Made by a program: the position numbers and the translations under genes. A stretch of 64,000 nucleotides of DNA from Pempheris klunzingeri (lineage: Eukaryota; Chordata; Actinopteri; Acropomatiformes; Pempheridae): assembly GCF_042242105.1 (NCBI RefSeq), contig NC_092019.1:16537328-16601327 (forward strand), read 5' to 3'. The notes beneath the pieces were generated by a model that saw only the letters and a program-made list of their open reading frames with translations, did not search any database and was not told the origin of the DNA. Shown here piece after piece: positions 31,278 to 42,700 of this stretch; the first letter of the stretch is position 1, and the number at the start of each line of letters is the position of its first letter.

Positions 31278-32855
31278 TAGGCAAGTATTGAGAGGTTATG
31301 GTGAGGCTCCACTACTCTGAAAGGGATATTTCAGATAGAGTTTGAGTTGAGTGCATAACACCATCCGTTCTGCTTTACGTGCATCAGGAGCAGTTTGCAG
31401 CCCTCTCCCTTTCAAACATATGGGAGCTTTTTTCCCCCATAACAATCCATCCAGTTTGGTAGCATTAAACTAATGGATTTTAGCAGCAGGAATGCAGCAG
31501 ATGGTGTGAAATAATGACTCAAGTCAAATTTAGATCACTTCATACTGGAAGACCTTTGATCTTGGTGTGACGTATCCCTTTAAATGTTATTTTCTCAATT
31601 TGTGCCCTCCTAGTCAGCCACTAATCTGAAAACGATCACAAAGAAAATGGTGTGCAATCAACCGCTTGCAGATTCAAGAGCATTCAGATCAGTGGCTGCC
31701 TGTTGTTCGGAGCCAACAGCCTGGTAGCCGTCAGCTGTAGAGAGTCGCGGCTCACAGGTTGTGGATTGGAGAAAGCATGTTAAGAGTACTGGGCCGTAGC
31801 TCCTGTTGCATACTGCGTAGTAATGTAGTGAACTGTAGCTGTGTAGATCTGTGTTCTATTGACCTTTCACCCCTATTGACCTCTCACTTTTATCGCCTGG
31901 TTCATGTTTGTTTGACATGTTTCTGCTACTATATTTGACTGTATAAATATACATAAAAAAATCTATATATATATATATAGGTATATAAATTGAGATTGAT
32001 ATTACCAAGATAGATAGAAAGATAGATGAACAAGAGAAAGCAGATAGTAAAACACAAGCAGCAGCTCAATACTGTGGCCATATTGAGGAAGTGGACGATT
32101 CAAAATGGATAAATACTTAATCTTTACATCTGCAACTTTACACACTTGTGGTTGTCATACATGCAAAAAAAAAAGTATATGTGTTTTAAGTATGAAATCC
32201 AGCATCTTCCCTCTTATGTGCTTTATGAATTGCCATCCTCTTCTTACGTCTTATTCATATCATTATTAGATTTAGCCTCATACCTTAAACAATGTATGCA
32301 TTGTAATGTGCCATGAATGCTTTGAATGAATGCCAGAAAAAAATTTATCTACCCCACACAGTTATAGAAGATAATACGACAGCAATCTGTAGCTAACCTC
32401 TCCACTTTTCTAAAACCTCACAGGGCCAACACATGTTGGAGTAAACACCTCACAAAACTATGCTCAGCTCTTGTTCAACACTATCTGACCTTAAATTAAA
32501 TGCGGTGAGCAGGTCCCAGTTGTATGTAATTCATAAATGCTACTGTAAAGTCTGTAGGTTTGGTGGCTGGTCTTCACCTTGTACCTTAGCTTTTGTCTTT
32601 ATTAGCCCTTCCTGCCATGTTTGCTCATCATAATCATTGATATTAATGATAACGGTAGTAGATGTGGTAGTGCTGAAAGTGATATGTTGATTCTAATGTT
32701 GCTCATATGAGAACACATTGCTTTGTGTCATATATTGCTTATTCTGTATTGATGACTATGCATTATGGTTAAATGTACAACAAAAAGCTTTTTTGTTTGT
32801 TTTAAAGCCATGGTTCAAGTTGACATCTGAAGCCTAAAACAAGAGCTTAAATAAC

Positions 32856-33356
32856 TAAAGGTCCCATATTCTGCTCATTTTGAAGTTCATACTTGTATTT
32901 GGAGGTCCTACCAGAACAGGTTTATATGGTTTAATATTCAAAAAACACAGTATTCTTCTCATAGCAGACATGTCTGCGGCTGCTGTTTCCAGCCTCTGTC
33001 TGAACACTCTGTTTTAGAAGAACAGAACAATCTGCGTACTTCTCTCTTGTCTTTGACATCTTCGTGTTACTGGGAGCTGGTGTGAGTGAGGAAAAAACAA
33101 GATTTTCAGTCAGAAGGGAACAGTCGGCCTGCTGAGGGGCAGGAGGAGGTCACATGCTCAACAGATCCCCTTATGACATCATAAGGCGAGTCAAATTGAA
33201 ACAGAGCGTTTTCACACATTTACTGAAAGGTGGAGCAGGAGAAACAGACAAACGACGGTCTTTTCTCACAATTTGGTGGTCTGTAGGCACATCAGTGACA
33301 CACAGTAATGTTGAAAAGACATTAAAAAGTGGATTTTGCGTAATATGGGACCTTTA
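32856..33356. mobile_element. MITE-like DNA transposon with 15-bp perfect inverted repeats
   Basis: The element starts TAAAGGTCCCATATT (32856-32870) and ends with the exact reverse complement (33342-33356). The outermost TA on each side could be the target duplication of a Tc1/mariner-like insertion, leaving 13-bp termini. At 501 bp it is too small to code for a transposase; the 67-codon frame inside is not a known protein. It is therefore non-autonomous. Confidence 0.8.
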
Positions 33357-34187
33357 AAGTTATCAGAAAAGAGCCTGATTTCATCTGGTCAGGAAAGGCT
33401 GACACTAAAGGACTGCTGCTTAATTCAGCAGGAAATATTCATTGCTATTGATCAATCAGGGAAAGCCCAGTTCTTGAAGGTTTCTTCATGTTATTGTGTC
33501 AATGCCATGTAGCATGACATTACTGTCACTATGGCAACTATCCAGTAGCTTTAAGTTACACCCGTGCTCATAACTTGTAACTTATGATTACAGTAAAATG
33601 CCATCAAATGTGGTAGGTGTTTACACAAAATAATGTCTAAATAAAGATAAAGTATCAGTTGACACATTCAATGTGTTAATGATTTTTTTTCTTTTGTTTG
33701 TTTTTGTATAATTTTTTTTTTCAAATGTGAGGTTACAGTCCATATGCATTTGTTTGAAAGCTGTTAATTTATTGGATGTACTATTTATTGATCTTGAGGT
33801 TTCTGAAAGGAATTAGTCTATCTGACCCATCTAGTGTCTCTCTATCTATCTGGGTTCATTATGTACTGTATGTGTGTGTGTGTGTGTGTGTGAGCGTGTG
33901 TGTGAGCGTGTGTGTGTGTGTGTGTGTGAGCGTGCACATGGCAGTGTATGTGGCAGTGAAAGCAGAGAAGAGTGTGAGCACATCTGTGTCTGCACATCCT
34001 GCACTTTCACTTGTGTGTGTGTGTGTGTGTAACAATGGGTTGTGTACCTCCCTCTCCTCCTCTCTTTCTCTCTCTGGTGTCATGTAGCCTGTATACATCC
34101 CCGTGTCCTACTATTGCATATAGTTCAGTGCCCATATAGTGTCAGTCACTGTCCACCTCCTGCATGTGCTTGTTTGTAAATACACCA

Positions 34188-34193
34188 AATAAA
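34188..34193 (+). terminator. Polyadenylation signal AATAAA, rusc1 (distal candidate)
   Basis: The last good plus-strand hexamer before the ASH1L-like 3' end; its use would give rusc1 a 3-kb 3' UTR. The hexamer at 33640-33645 is an alternative. Confidence 0.35.
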
Positions 34194-34199
34194 ATGATA

Positions 34200-34672
34200 T
34201 AAACCAAATCTATGCATCTCTGTTTGAGTCATATTTCTGCACTTAAGTTCATCTAAAAAGCCGTATTAATCAGAGTTTATAGGTCATCATGAAAAATTTA
34301 ATTACATGTCCTGTTTTTGTTGCCATCTGAACTGTGACAGGAAACTACCTGCATGTGTTAGATTGCAAAGGAAGTGACGACCTCTGTAAAACACTTAAAA
34401 TATCTAACTCCGTCCCCTTTAAGTTCATCGGGGGGAGATTTATTTCATTTAGTTGCTCTGATCTAAAGAGGATGCCCTCAGATGTTGTGAAGGGCAGAAA
34501 GGAGAAAAAATCTCCAGTGTGAGCTGCAGCCCTCCCCCCATCTTGTAACCGAGTTCGTTTGATAGCGTCCTCCATTGTGGGTCATTATGGAGGACAACGC
34601 AGTGTGAGATATACAATCTAACACCACTAGATAGCACTGTTAGCTCAAGCTGATTAAAATCACTGCAGTAAC

Positions 34673-34704
<32 letters not shown>

Positions 34705-36725
34705 TACAGACACAGTAAGAAGAGGGCCTTGAAAGTGATACACTGGGAGTCTGCAGGGTTTAGTACTAGTAGACATAAAATGCTTTTATTATTATGGTTA
34801 TAGAGGCAAAAGGTCTGAGCTGACATTCTATGGCATTGAGTTATAACTGTTTTTGATGTTTTGTTTTTCAGATGCACATTATCAGAGGCAACAGGCAAAG
34901 GTTACATGTCATGCAAACTAGATAAATAACTCTTTATGTGTACCTTTGCTATAAAGTTAATCATCCACTGGCAATAATGTAGTGCTCTTAGTTACAAAAA
35001 GGAAAGAGGAAAAATATACATACAGTATGTAAACAGTCAAAGAAATTGCACTTTCTTGGCTTGTTATTAGAAGCCACACTACTGAAAGGGAGCAGAATTT
35101 TAACACTGGAAAAACGAATTCACTGTCACTGATTGTCTGACCAATAATAGAAAAAAAAAAAAGACATACGCGCAGCTAAAAAAAAGAGACAAATTATGTA
35201 ACTCTACAAAAAAATCATATACAATCATAGTCAATTTTAAGGAGAAATGACTGGTATATTGGTCAGCTGTATAATTTGTTAAAAAATATGTTAGTAAAAT
35301 GAAATATTTGATTATCATTTGAAGTTTTATGTATAATAATCCCAATAGTATTGTCATGTATAATACTAATTTTACACGCTACTGCTGATAGAAGGAAAAC
35401 AGGTCTCTCTCTATGTACATTCACATGAAACTAAACGCTTATGGTTACTTCCACTAAGTGGATTAGCCCATTGCTCTTAAGATGAGAACAATCTACTATG
35501 CAACTGTACAGAAAAATGACCTCCAATCCTCAAATATTCACAACTTTAAAAAAAAAAAACCCATAACAAATTAAGTCCTTATATAGTCCTTATCAGAGGA
35601 GATATTGCTTTTAAAGACTGCATTAGTTCACTTAGGTACGTACACAAGACAACATGGCACTTCTGCAGAGCATTTGGGGCAAATCAATTCTACTTTTCAA
35701 TCCCTCTCCTCTCTCTCCCCTTGGACATTCTGATTGTCAATGCTCTGAAGCAAAGAGCGAAACATTCTCAAAGGCAGTCTGAAGTAAACAAAACACTTTT
35801 TACCCCTCGCCCTCCCTTCCCCAGGAAGCAATACTGAAAATAGTCAACAATAAACATTCCTATCATGAATATATTTTGTCCATTTCTTTAGCAGACAGTA
35901 TGCAAGCTGTCTTTTTTTTTTTCTTTTTCAAAAATAACTTCTTTCTTAAAACCTCATTAGAAATTCTCTTGCAGCGATGCCAAAATTCCTATCACTGAGC
36001 CCACCCCCTCCCCTGCCTATTCACTGGTACATAGCAGACACTGTCTTGGTAAAGTGAAGAAAAGCCCTAACATTGTCTCAACAGCTTTTAACTGGTTCAC
36101 TTCTCCTCGTGTCATTTCCCAAAGGTGCAATGTGACTTTGAAAGCTTAACAATTAAATGAGGGTTCAATTTTGACCTACTTAGGGCCCAGGCTACATTTT
36201 TGTTCCCCCGGGCAGCTTGTGAACTCCTCGTCTCTTGGAAACTTCACAGCCGAAATGCTGAGTACCATATATGTCCACTCCGAACAATGTCGGTCTTTCC
36301 CAGTTTGCTTAAGGTGCCGAAGTAAGAGCAATCAAAAGTGTATGTGTGTGTGTATATAGTGTGTCCACTCAGCATACATACAGTCTTTAGTGTGCTTGTT
36401 CATCCAGCACTAGTGCAAATTCATTTCAGCTGGTCTGTTTCTGTCTTTCATCCGGGACAGTCTATCTCTGTTTCTCTCATCCCTCGCCGCTTGGACAAAA
36501 GATGTGTTGCCATGGTTTCATCCTTGGTGTGATGCCCTTCAGAGCGCTAGGTTCAACACACTCATCTGTCAGTGTGTGAGATGTCTTTCTTGCATTTTCA
36601 GCTGCTATAATTCTCCAACTCTCTTCTCCTTTTCCTGTTTGTTCTCTGTGGAACTACTACTGTTCGTAGCAGTGTTGTGACATCAGTTCCTGTCCATCTG
36701 TCCAGTGGTGGGCCTGGTCCCTTTC
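34200..36725 (-). other. 3' UTR of the ASH1L-like gene and convergent intergenic DNA
   Basis: I searched both strands for bromodomain, PHD and BAH coding exons expected at the 3' end of ASH1L and found none. The DNA is AT-rich with a CA repeat at about 34672-34700. A minus-strand AATAAA lies at 34785-34790. UTR limits are unknown. Confidence 0.45.
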
Positions 36726-39700
36726 TCAGAGTGGTTCCACCTACATAAAGGCAAGATGCTATCAACAAAACAATGCATATACCTCGCTGAGTCCGTCCTG
36801 CTTCTGTATCTGATCTCTACCTTACCTTTCTCTGTTAGCTTATGAGTGCTGCAGGGTCAAAAGTAAATCATTCAGCCGTTTCCTCCTCTGTTCTCTGCTA
36901 CAGACCTCTTCCTCCCCTCGTTTTTCTCCCTCTCCCTCCTCCTCTTGTCTGTTCTGGGTTTTGGTGGGCTGTGGTGAACAAGTATGCGCAACAAATTGCA
37001 AAAACAGATTTTTATCCTTGTGGAAATTTGCGTTCTTGAAAGAAAATATCTTCTTTTTTTTTTTTTACACGGGTAGTGCTGCATTTGCTCACTTACACAG
37101 GGGCTGGCAGTGAGCAAGCTGGTGGTGTCCTGAATCTGATGGTGGGGGTCATTGCTGATAACCGTCACCTCCACCCCCACTGGCTGATCTGAGGGTCAGA
37201 GGTCAAACAGTATTCTGTATGTTAGTGAGATTGTTGCAGGATGAAATGAAAACAACACATCATTTCTTTTACAGACATATCTGTAATTATGTGAGTGTCA
37301 TTATTTCCCCTTCATTCCTATCTGCGATCGGTTGGGGAGTCTTTGATGGAAACTGTGTGGTTTCACTGCTAATGGGGAAAGTCGATGCCTGCTGGGTTCT
37401 TGGACACCAACAGTGGATGACAGAAATGGGGAAACATTTCTGCAGGCTGAAATTCTGTGGTTGGAAAACCACTTAGTTTGTGCTGCTGAGTATGATATGG
37501 AGAGACAAGCCAAATATGAGGACGACGGGCTGTAAACAGAGCACATACACACATACACTCATTCGCACACATACATGCACACATAAAGTAAAAGACACAA
37601 CACGAGACAACAGAAGAAATCTTTACAGATGTACAGTAAAAATGAAAAATGTATAGAGGTCAACCACATACACGTATACATACACAAACACCTACAGAAA
37701 CAAAAACTAACACACACACTTGCTTCATGGACCTGACTTGATGTGGCTGTCGTCCCCATTGGCTCCATCACAGGACAGACGTCTTGAGTCCCTCTCCTCT
37801 CCCTCTGCGTCTCTCTCTCTCTCCCTCTCAATCCGCAGTTGGATCTGTCTGTCTCTCACGAGCTCCCAGTTCCTCACAAGGAACACGTGGTGTTTCACCA
37901 CAAAGCTCCTGGCCCGGCACACAGGGAGAAACATAAGCCATCCACGCTGATATTAATTCAGTAACAGTGCATCAGGTAGTTTATCTGGGAATGTGAATCG
38001 TGTGTTCTTTCCATACCTCTCGCTGCTGGTCAAAGGCTCCATGTCGAGGTGAGGAAACAGGCTGGTAATGTCACTAGAGCTCTCCTCCTGTAGAATAAAA
38101 AGAAAATGGAGGGGCACATGCATGTTTTAATAGCCATTAAGGCTGCTTTCTTCACTGGAATGAAACAACCTCAAGCCACATGAACTCACCGCTGTCTGGT
38201 GAGAGGATACAGTCCTCTCCTTCAGCCGGCCTGAGTGAAACAGAGAGAGAGAAACAGAGTAAGAGTATTGATTTGACCCATCAACTAAACCTGAAAATAA
38301 CACATCTAATACTGGCAACTCACAGTAACGCCGCTTCCTCTTCAGGGGGACGGCAGGCTGCCGCTGAAGCTGTAAAAACAAAATATGAGAATTACATGTA
38401 CAGTCATGCCACTCCACAAATCACCTTGTAACACTGTTTTATCCCCAAACAAGCATCAGCTTGACCTCCAAACTTCACGTTTCTGCGTTATGGGGCTCTG
38501 CTGTACCTGATTGTGCTGCCACAGCCACATAACATCATATGGTAACTGGAAATGAATCCGCTTGAGCCTCAGGTACTTCCCTGGAGGATATAAAAGGAGG
38601 TTTGAATGAATTATCACAACCACAACAAACTGCACTAGTGTTTCCTTTTTCTTATATACTTACCAACATGTATGGGAGCAGGTAAAAGGCTATATTCACG
38701 ATCCTCTGGTGTGTATTCCATACTCTCTCTGCAAAATTGCTGGGTTTGGGAGGGAGGACTAGGAAGGAGACAGATTAAACACATAAACAAAAAAAAAAAC
38801 TGATAACAAAAAATGATGTTATAATAGTTTGTTTATGAACTGAGTCAACTCACTCTGTAGTTTTGTAATCATCAGAGTAAAGACCTGCCCTCAGGAATGT
38901 CTTCCTGGGAGGACCATCTGCTCTCTCCTCTCTTTGGATGGTTACTGGTTGGGATGGAGCCTGGTCGACATCTGATTGGCTAAAACATTCAGGGGGGGTG
39001 TCACACTCAGGTTTATCCTCAGCGACACTAAAAGGAAAGCATGAAGAGAGAGATAGAATGATAGAGAGGAAAAAGAGAAAGAGAGAAAAGGCACTGGTTT
39101 AGCACACAGTGCTGAAAACGATGGGTTAATATAGCAGTAGTGAGTGGTTGTATTGAATTTTCAAGTCAACCAGCTCAGGTACTTTACACTACTACGATAC
39201 AGTTGTGATTGTTTACCTCTGATGACAAGGAGAGTCACCATGTTTTCTCTTTCGTCCTCTCTTCCTCCTGGCCTGCAGCTCTAACTGTGTCACCTGCTGC
39301 ACGGAGTCGCCTCCTCGATCCCTGTCTGGCCCTCTTTCTTCTTTTCTCCCTCCCACTTCTCTCCCATCTCTGCTGTGGCTGTGTCCTGGCAAGAGGTCAG
39401 GAGATGACATGGAGGGAGCTGCGAATGAGTGTGTGGGGGAGGATACAGTGGAGGGCAGTGGGTGCTTTCTGGGCCGTCCTGGCCCTCTTTTGTTTTTCCC
39501 TGCCACACTGTCTGGCGTTGGCACACTTTTCTGCTGCCCCCGGCTTCTTGAGTCACCTTGTAAACCTGCAGTCATTGAAACAGGGAGGGGGGGGGGTTGA
39601 GGCAGGAGGGAAGGGGAGGGAAGGGTGGAGTGTATGTGGCGGAGAGGAAATGAGACAGATGTGGATCAGTGATTGAGCCAGCAGGAGGTGTGAGGTGAGG

Positions 39701-42700
39701 CCAGTCTAGGCTGAGTCATGCAGATGGGCCACAGATTAGGTGAGTCACAACATTTCCTCAGACCAGATCATTTCTGGGAAATACATTAAGAGGTGATTTA
39801 TGTACACACACACAGCAAAAAAAATCAGAAGAATGGACACAAACTGTGCAGAATGCATCCTTTTTAATGTGAGCCTGCACACGTATGCACTCTTTGCACA
39901 TCCAGTTAATGTGGAACACGATCTCAAAAGGCTGAGCAGACAAAGAAAGAGAGAAAAGTGTGTGAGTGTGCCCGTGCGAGTGTGCTCTGCTTCAAAACAC
40001 ATGTGTTTAGTTAGATGTCAAATGTATTCCACCTCTTTCAAAAACAGCATTTTCCCCTCACAAGCTCTGTTTGCCCCTATTCTGACCCCCGTGTGATCCG
40101 TTCATCAATCACTCCTGAGGTCATCTATCTTTTTGTTCCATTTTCCACAGTCCCTGACAAGACTGACCACTCTTTCCTTATTGGATTTTTCCAAGTCAAA
40201 TAGGCCCTGTTGGCCAGCAGTGAGGGATAGGCCAGGCTTTAAATAGCCAATCTGGTGGTTAACTAATGACTGTGTTCACTAGGCAGCCCCGGCCTGCAAC
40301 AGCATGCGGTTCACTGCAGACGGGGAAGATTTCAAAGATTTTCTGGAAGACTCCCATCAAAATGCTGCCCTCTTGCTATAACACTTTTTTAAGATTCCAA
40401 CAGAGAGTGATTGCTAAGTGGCTGCATTTGTGTGTGCATGTGTGTCTGTGTGTGTATTGTTAGGCACGTCCCTTGCACAGCTGAGGGAGTCTGAAACTGG
40501 CTATAAAAAAAGCAAGAGTCTGATTTCCTCTCAAACACGCTCCAGGCTTTAAAGTGTGGCTCAACACCTGAGAAAAAGCTATGCTTTCGCTATATTGGCC
40601 AAACTACTGGTGCCACAATCTCATCTCCACATTGTGCAAATATAAAAATCTGTCATACTGTGCAAGTGAAAAGAGCTTCTTGGCATAAAACCTATTTACT
40701 CAGCTAGCTGTCATGATTTGGGTGGTATTGATGTTCTGTATTTCAGTGAGTAGATGTTAGATTTCCCATGTTATCTAAATCACTGTCAGTATTCTATGTA
40801 TTCACATTTTCCGCAATTTAGATATATAACTTTGCATTCACAGCTCGAGAATCAACGTTAACAATGGAACTGTTTTGGAACAGTTATCAGCACAGGCAAT
40901 TTCCAGCCAGAGAAATACTACCATTGCATCATGTCCAAGTATCAACTAATCTCAAACTGAACCATCCTAAAGAAACACAGCGTTTATTCTGTCACACATT
41001 TATCGGTCAAACCATTCATGCACCCTCACCTGCTTCTCTCCTCTCTGTCCACGCTGGCTCGTCTCTCCTCCATGACCTGTCTCCACTTCCTGGATTCCTC
41101 CCGGCCTGTCCGCTCCTCAGGCCCCTTCCCCCTGTTGCCATGGCAGCGGATGTGAACAGGTTGGTGTGTGTTGGGGACATCCTGTACAGGTGTGACTCGT
41201 CCTCGCCATCTTCGTCCTCTCCATCTGATGCAATCAGTCTGCCTGTTTGCTGCTCTCCAGTGAAGCTTCTCCAGCCGGGGTTTGAGTTTCCAAATCCTGT
41301 CCCTCCAAGGCCCCCGAATTTAGTCCAGCTCTGGCCCAGGCCACCCCATCCCCCTCCGAATGAAGACAGGTGAGAGGAACCCAGCCCAAGTGAGGTGAGC
41401 GATGAGTGTTTGTATCTCTCTGTTGCTGCTGCTGCTGGTGATGATGACGATGATGTGCCAGCAGCAGCAGAGGAGAAGGAATCATTTCCGTTTTCACATA
41501 ACCAGGGCGACTCTTTAGACAGCATACCCCCCATTCCTCTTGATCCTTTTCTTCCTCCTTCTCCTTGTCCCAAAATGAAACCTGACCTTGGCTTTGAACT
41601 GGCCAACCCCTCTCTATCCAGTTCATCTTCCTCATCGTCCTCATGTAACTCCTCTTCGTCATCCATGTCTCGCTCGCAATGCCTGTGACGGTGTTTATGT
41701 TTGTGTTTGTGTTCACTCCTTCCACAGCCACAGGAGAGGTTGGATGTGAACCCTGAGCTGAGGTGTGGGCCTCCTCCACTGCCTCCTCCTATATCTCCGT
41801 CAATCTCCCCACCTAAAGCCCCCTCCCTCAACAGCCTGCTCCGCCGCCTGTGGAATCTGGCAGGGTTGAGGAGGAAGTGGGCATGATGGGGCTGGTGATG
41901 GCTGTACTGGTGTGGAGAGGGAAGCGGGTAGGAGCTGGGGAGGTGGTGGTAAAGTGTTGTGGCTGGGGGATAGCTGCTGTAAAAGCCCATATTTTCAATG
42001 GTCTCCTGGAACTTTGACGGGCAGCCGCATTGCCTGCGGTCCGGTTTCCTGTTACAATGCATAGGCTGGCAGGGATAGAAAGGCTGGGGAGGGAAGGAGG
42101 GATTAGCTGGGTAAGATGAAGGGTGAGGCGAGTAGAAGCCATTCAAATTGATCCTGAAGATGTTGGAGCGGAGAGAATGGGAGGAGTGATGGCGCCTTCC
42201 TCCAGCAGCATTCCCGCTCCCATCAAAGCCCTGTCCAAGTCCCGTCCTCACCCAACTTCGCCGTCCGATATGGACCTCGTTAAACTGGCCGATCAGATCT
42301 TCTAGTTCAGCCAGAAACTCTGGATCCTGCATGTGCAGCTGCTGGTGCTTCTTCTTGTGTTTATTTTTCTGTCTCTTCAGTGCATTGTGCCCAAGGCAAG
42401 GGTAATAGTCTGAATGAGTGCACTTGTTATGTCCGGGGCAAGGGCACGGGCACAAGCAAGTACAGGGGGAGGAGCAGTCGTAATCCCTCCGCCTGTGCCT
42501 GTGTCTGTCTCTGTGCCGCTCCACAGTGGCTGAGTTGGTGATAGGGTTTGTGTGTCTTGGCATGTGAGAGAGAGGTGAAGAGACAGGGGACGGACGGTCC
42601 ACAAGAGAGGAGGGGTGCCTTTGACCCCCCAGAATCACTCCTGACCCCTGACCCAGCCTGAGCATGCCTCGAGCTCCCCTCATCTCCCCTCGTTCGGAAA

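Larger units (their letters stand above)
31156..34200 (+). other. Long rusc1 3' UTR or intergenic DNA
   Basis: No further coding exon is visible. The stretch holds TA tracts, a MITE (32856-33356), TG repeats (about 33870-33930) and AATAAA hexamers at 33640-33645 and 34188-34193. It separates the convergent rusc1 and ASH1L-like genes. Confidence 0.45.

Noticed and set aside
33154-33357. 67-codon frame inside the MITE
   Set aside because: No transposase signature; the element is far too short to be autonomous.
34345-34898. Minus-strand frames near the ASH1L-like 3' end considered as bromodomain/PHD exons
   Set aside because: None shows PHD cysteine spacing, BAH or bromodomain motifs, and none has matching splice phases.
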